From the NCBI RefSeq assembly GCF_019219095.1, contig NZ_JAHUWH010000001.1, forward strand, positions 372,001 through 436,000: DNA of 64,000 bases, written 5' to 3'. A program made the translations under genes and the position numbers. The number at the start of each line of letters is the position of its first letter. Positions within the stretch are counted from its first letter, which is position 1. The notes beneath the pieces are model-generated. The model worked only from the letters and a program-made list of their open reading frames with translations. It had not been told where the DNA came from and made no database searches. Below are positions 63,951 through 64,000 of the stretch, one piece after another. The stretch comes from Acidovorax sp. sic0104 (lineage in GTDB: Bacteria > Pseudomonadota > Gammaproteobacteria > Burkholderiales > Burkholderiaceae_C).

Positions 63951-64000
63951 TAAGCTTTGAATTATAGCACGATTTTTTGGCGACCCTAGAAATCATGATT

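Overview
The window is GC-rich chromosomal DNA that looks like a member of the Comamonadaceae (Betaproteobacteria, Acidovorax-like). The main reasons are the block hemW, rdgB, rph, PP2C, Ser/Thr kinase, yicC, gmk, rpoZ, spoT, greB; the urt urea transporter with a urease cluster containing hupE/ureJ; and two short intergenic repeat families typical of this group, one around TTGAGCTTGTCGAA and one around TTTGATAGCT. Genus is an inference; no rRNA is present.

Layout. 1-10 kb: two small unrecognised genes, an orphan LuxR-type regulator with a degenerate receiver, and two paralogous giant transcriptional regulators (winged helix + BTAD + NB-ARC-like ATPase + TPR) separated by an MHS-family transporter. 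9.5-18.3 kb: mostly housekeeping and signalling genes (GAF protein, alaC, MFS efflux, HAD dehalogenase, adenylate cyclase with a PilZ-like tail, metallophosphoesterase, lipid kinase, PAP2 phosphatase). 18.3-25.4 kb: urea ABC transporter urtABCDE on the minus strand, split between urtD and urtE by a 1.2 kb palindromic repeat island. 25.9-31.4 kb: a MurA-like enzyme, a PAS-GGDEF protein, a DUF917-like protein, a DUF3334-like protein and a phytanoyl-CoA-dioxygenase-like protein.

31.5-42.5 kb: a two-component pair whose sensor fuses an NCS1 permease domain to a hybrid histidine kinase, divergent from the urease cluster ureA-hupE-ureB-ureC-(GNAT)-ureE-ureF-ureG. A near-consensus sigma-54 promoter lies before ureA. 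Urea would be imported by UrtABCDE and hydrolysed by UreABC matured by UreEFG. The fourth maturation gene, ureD, is not in the window. 42.5-53.3 kb: tRNA-Ser(UGA), an I78-type lipoprotein and the conserved hemW-to-greB block (tetrapyrrole chemistry, nucleotide-pool cleaning, RNA processing, ppGpp control).

53.4-63.9 kb: a degenerate prophage or phage-derived island in tRNA-Arg(ACG), bounded by perfect 46-bp direct repeats. It carries SOS-controlled umuDC, a P-loop ATPase with a partner protein as candidate cargo, a DNA adenine methylase, a lysis cassette, tail genes and only the last ~65 codons of an integrase. Head and most tail genes are missing, so it is defective.
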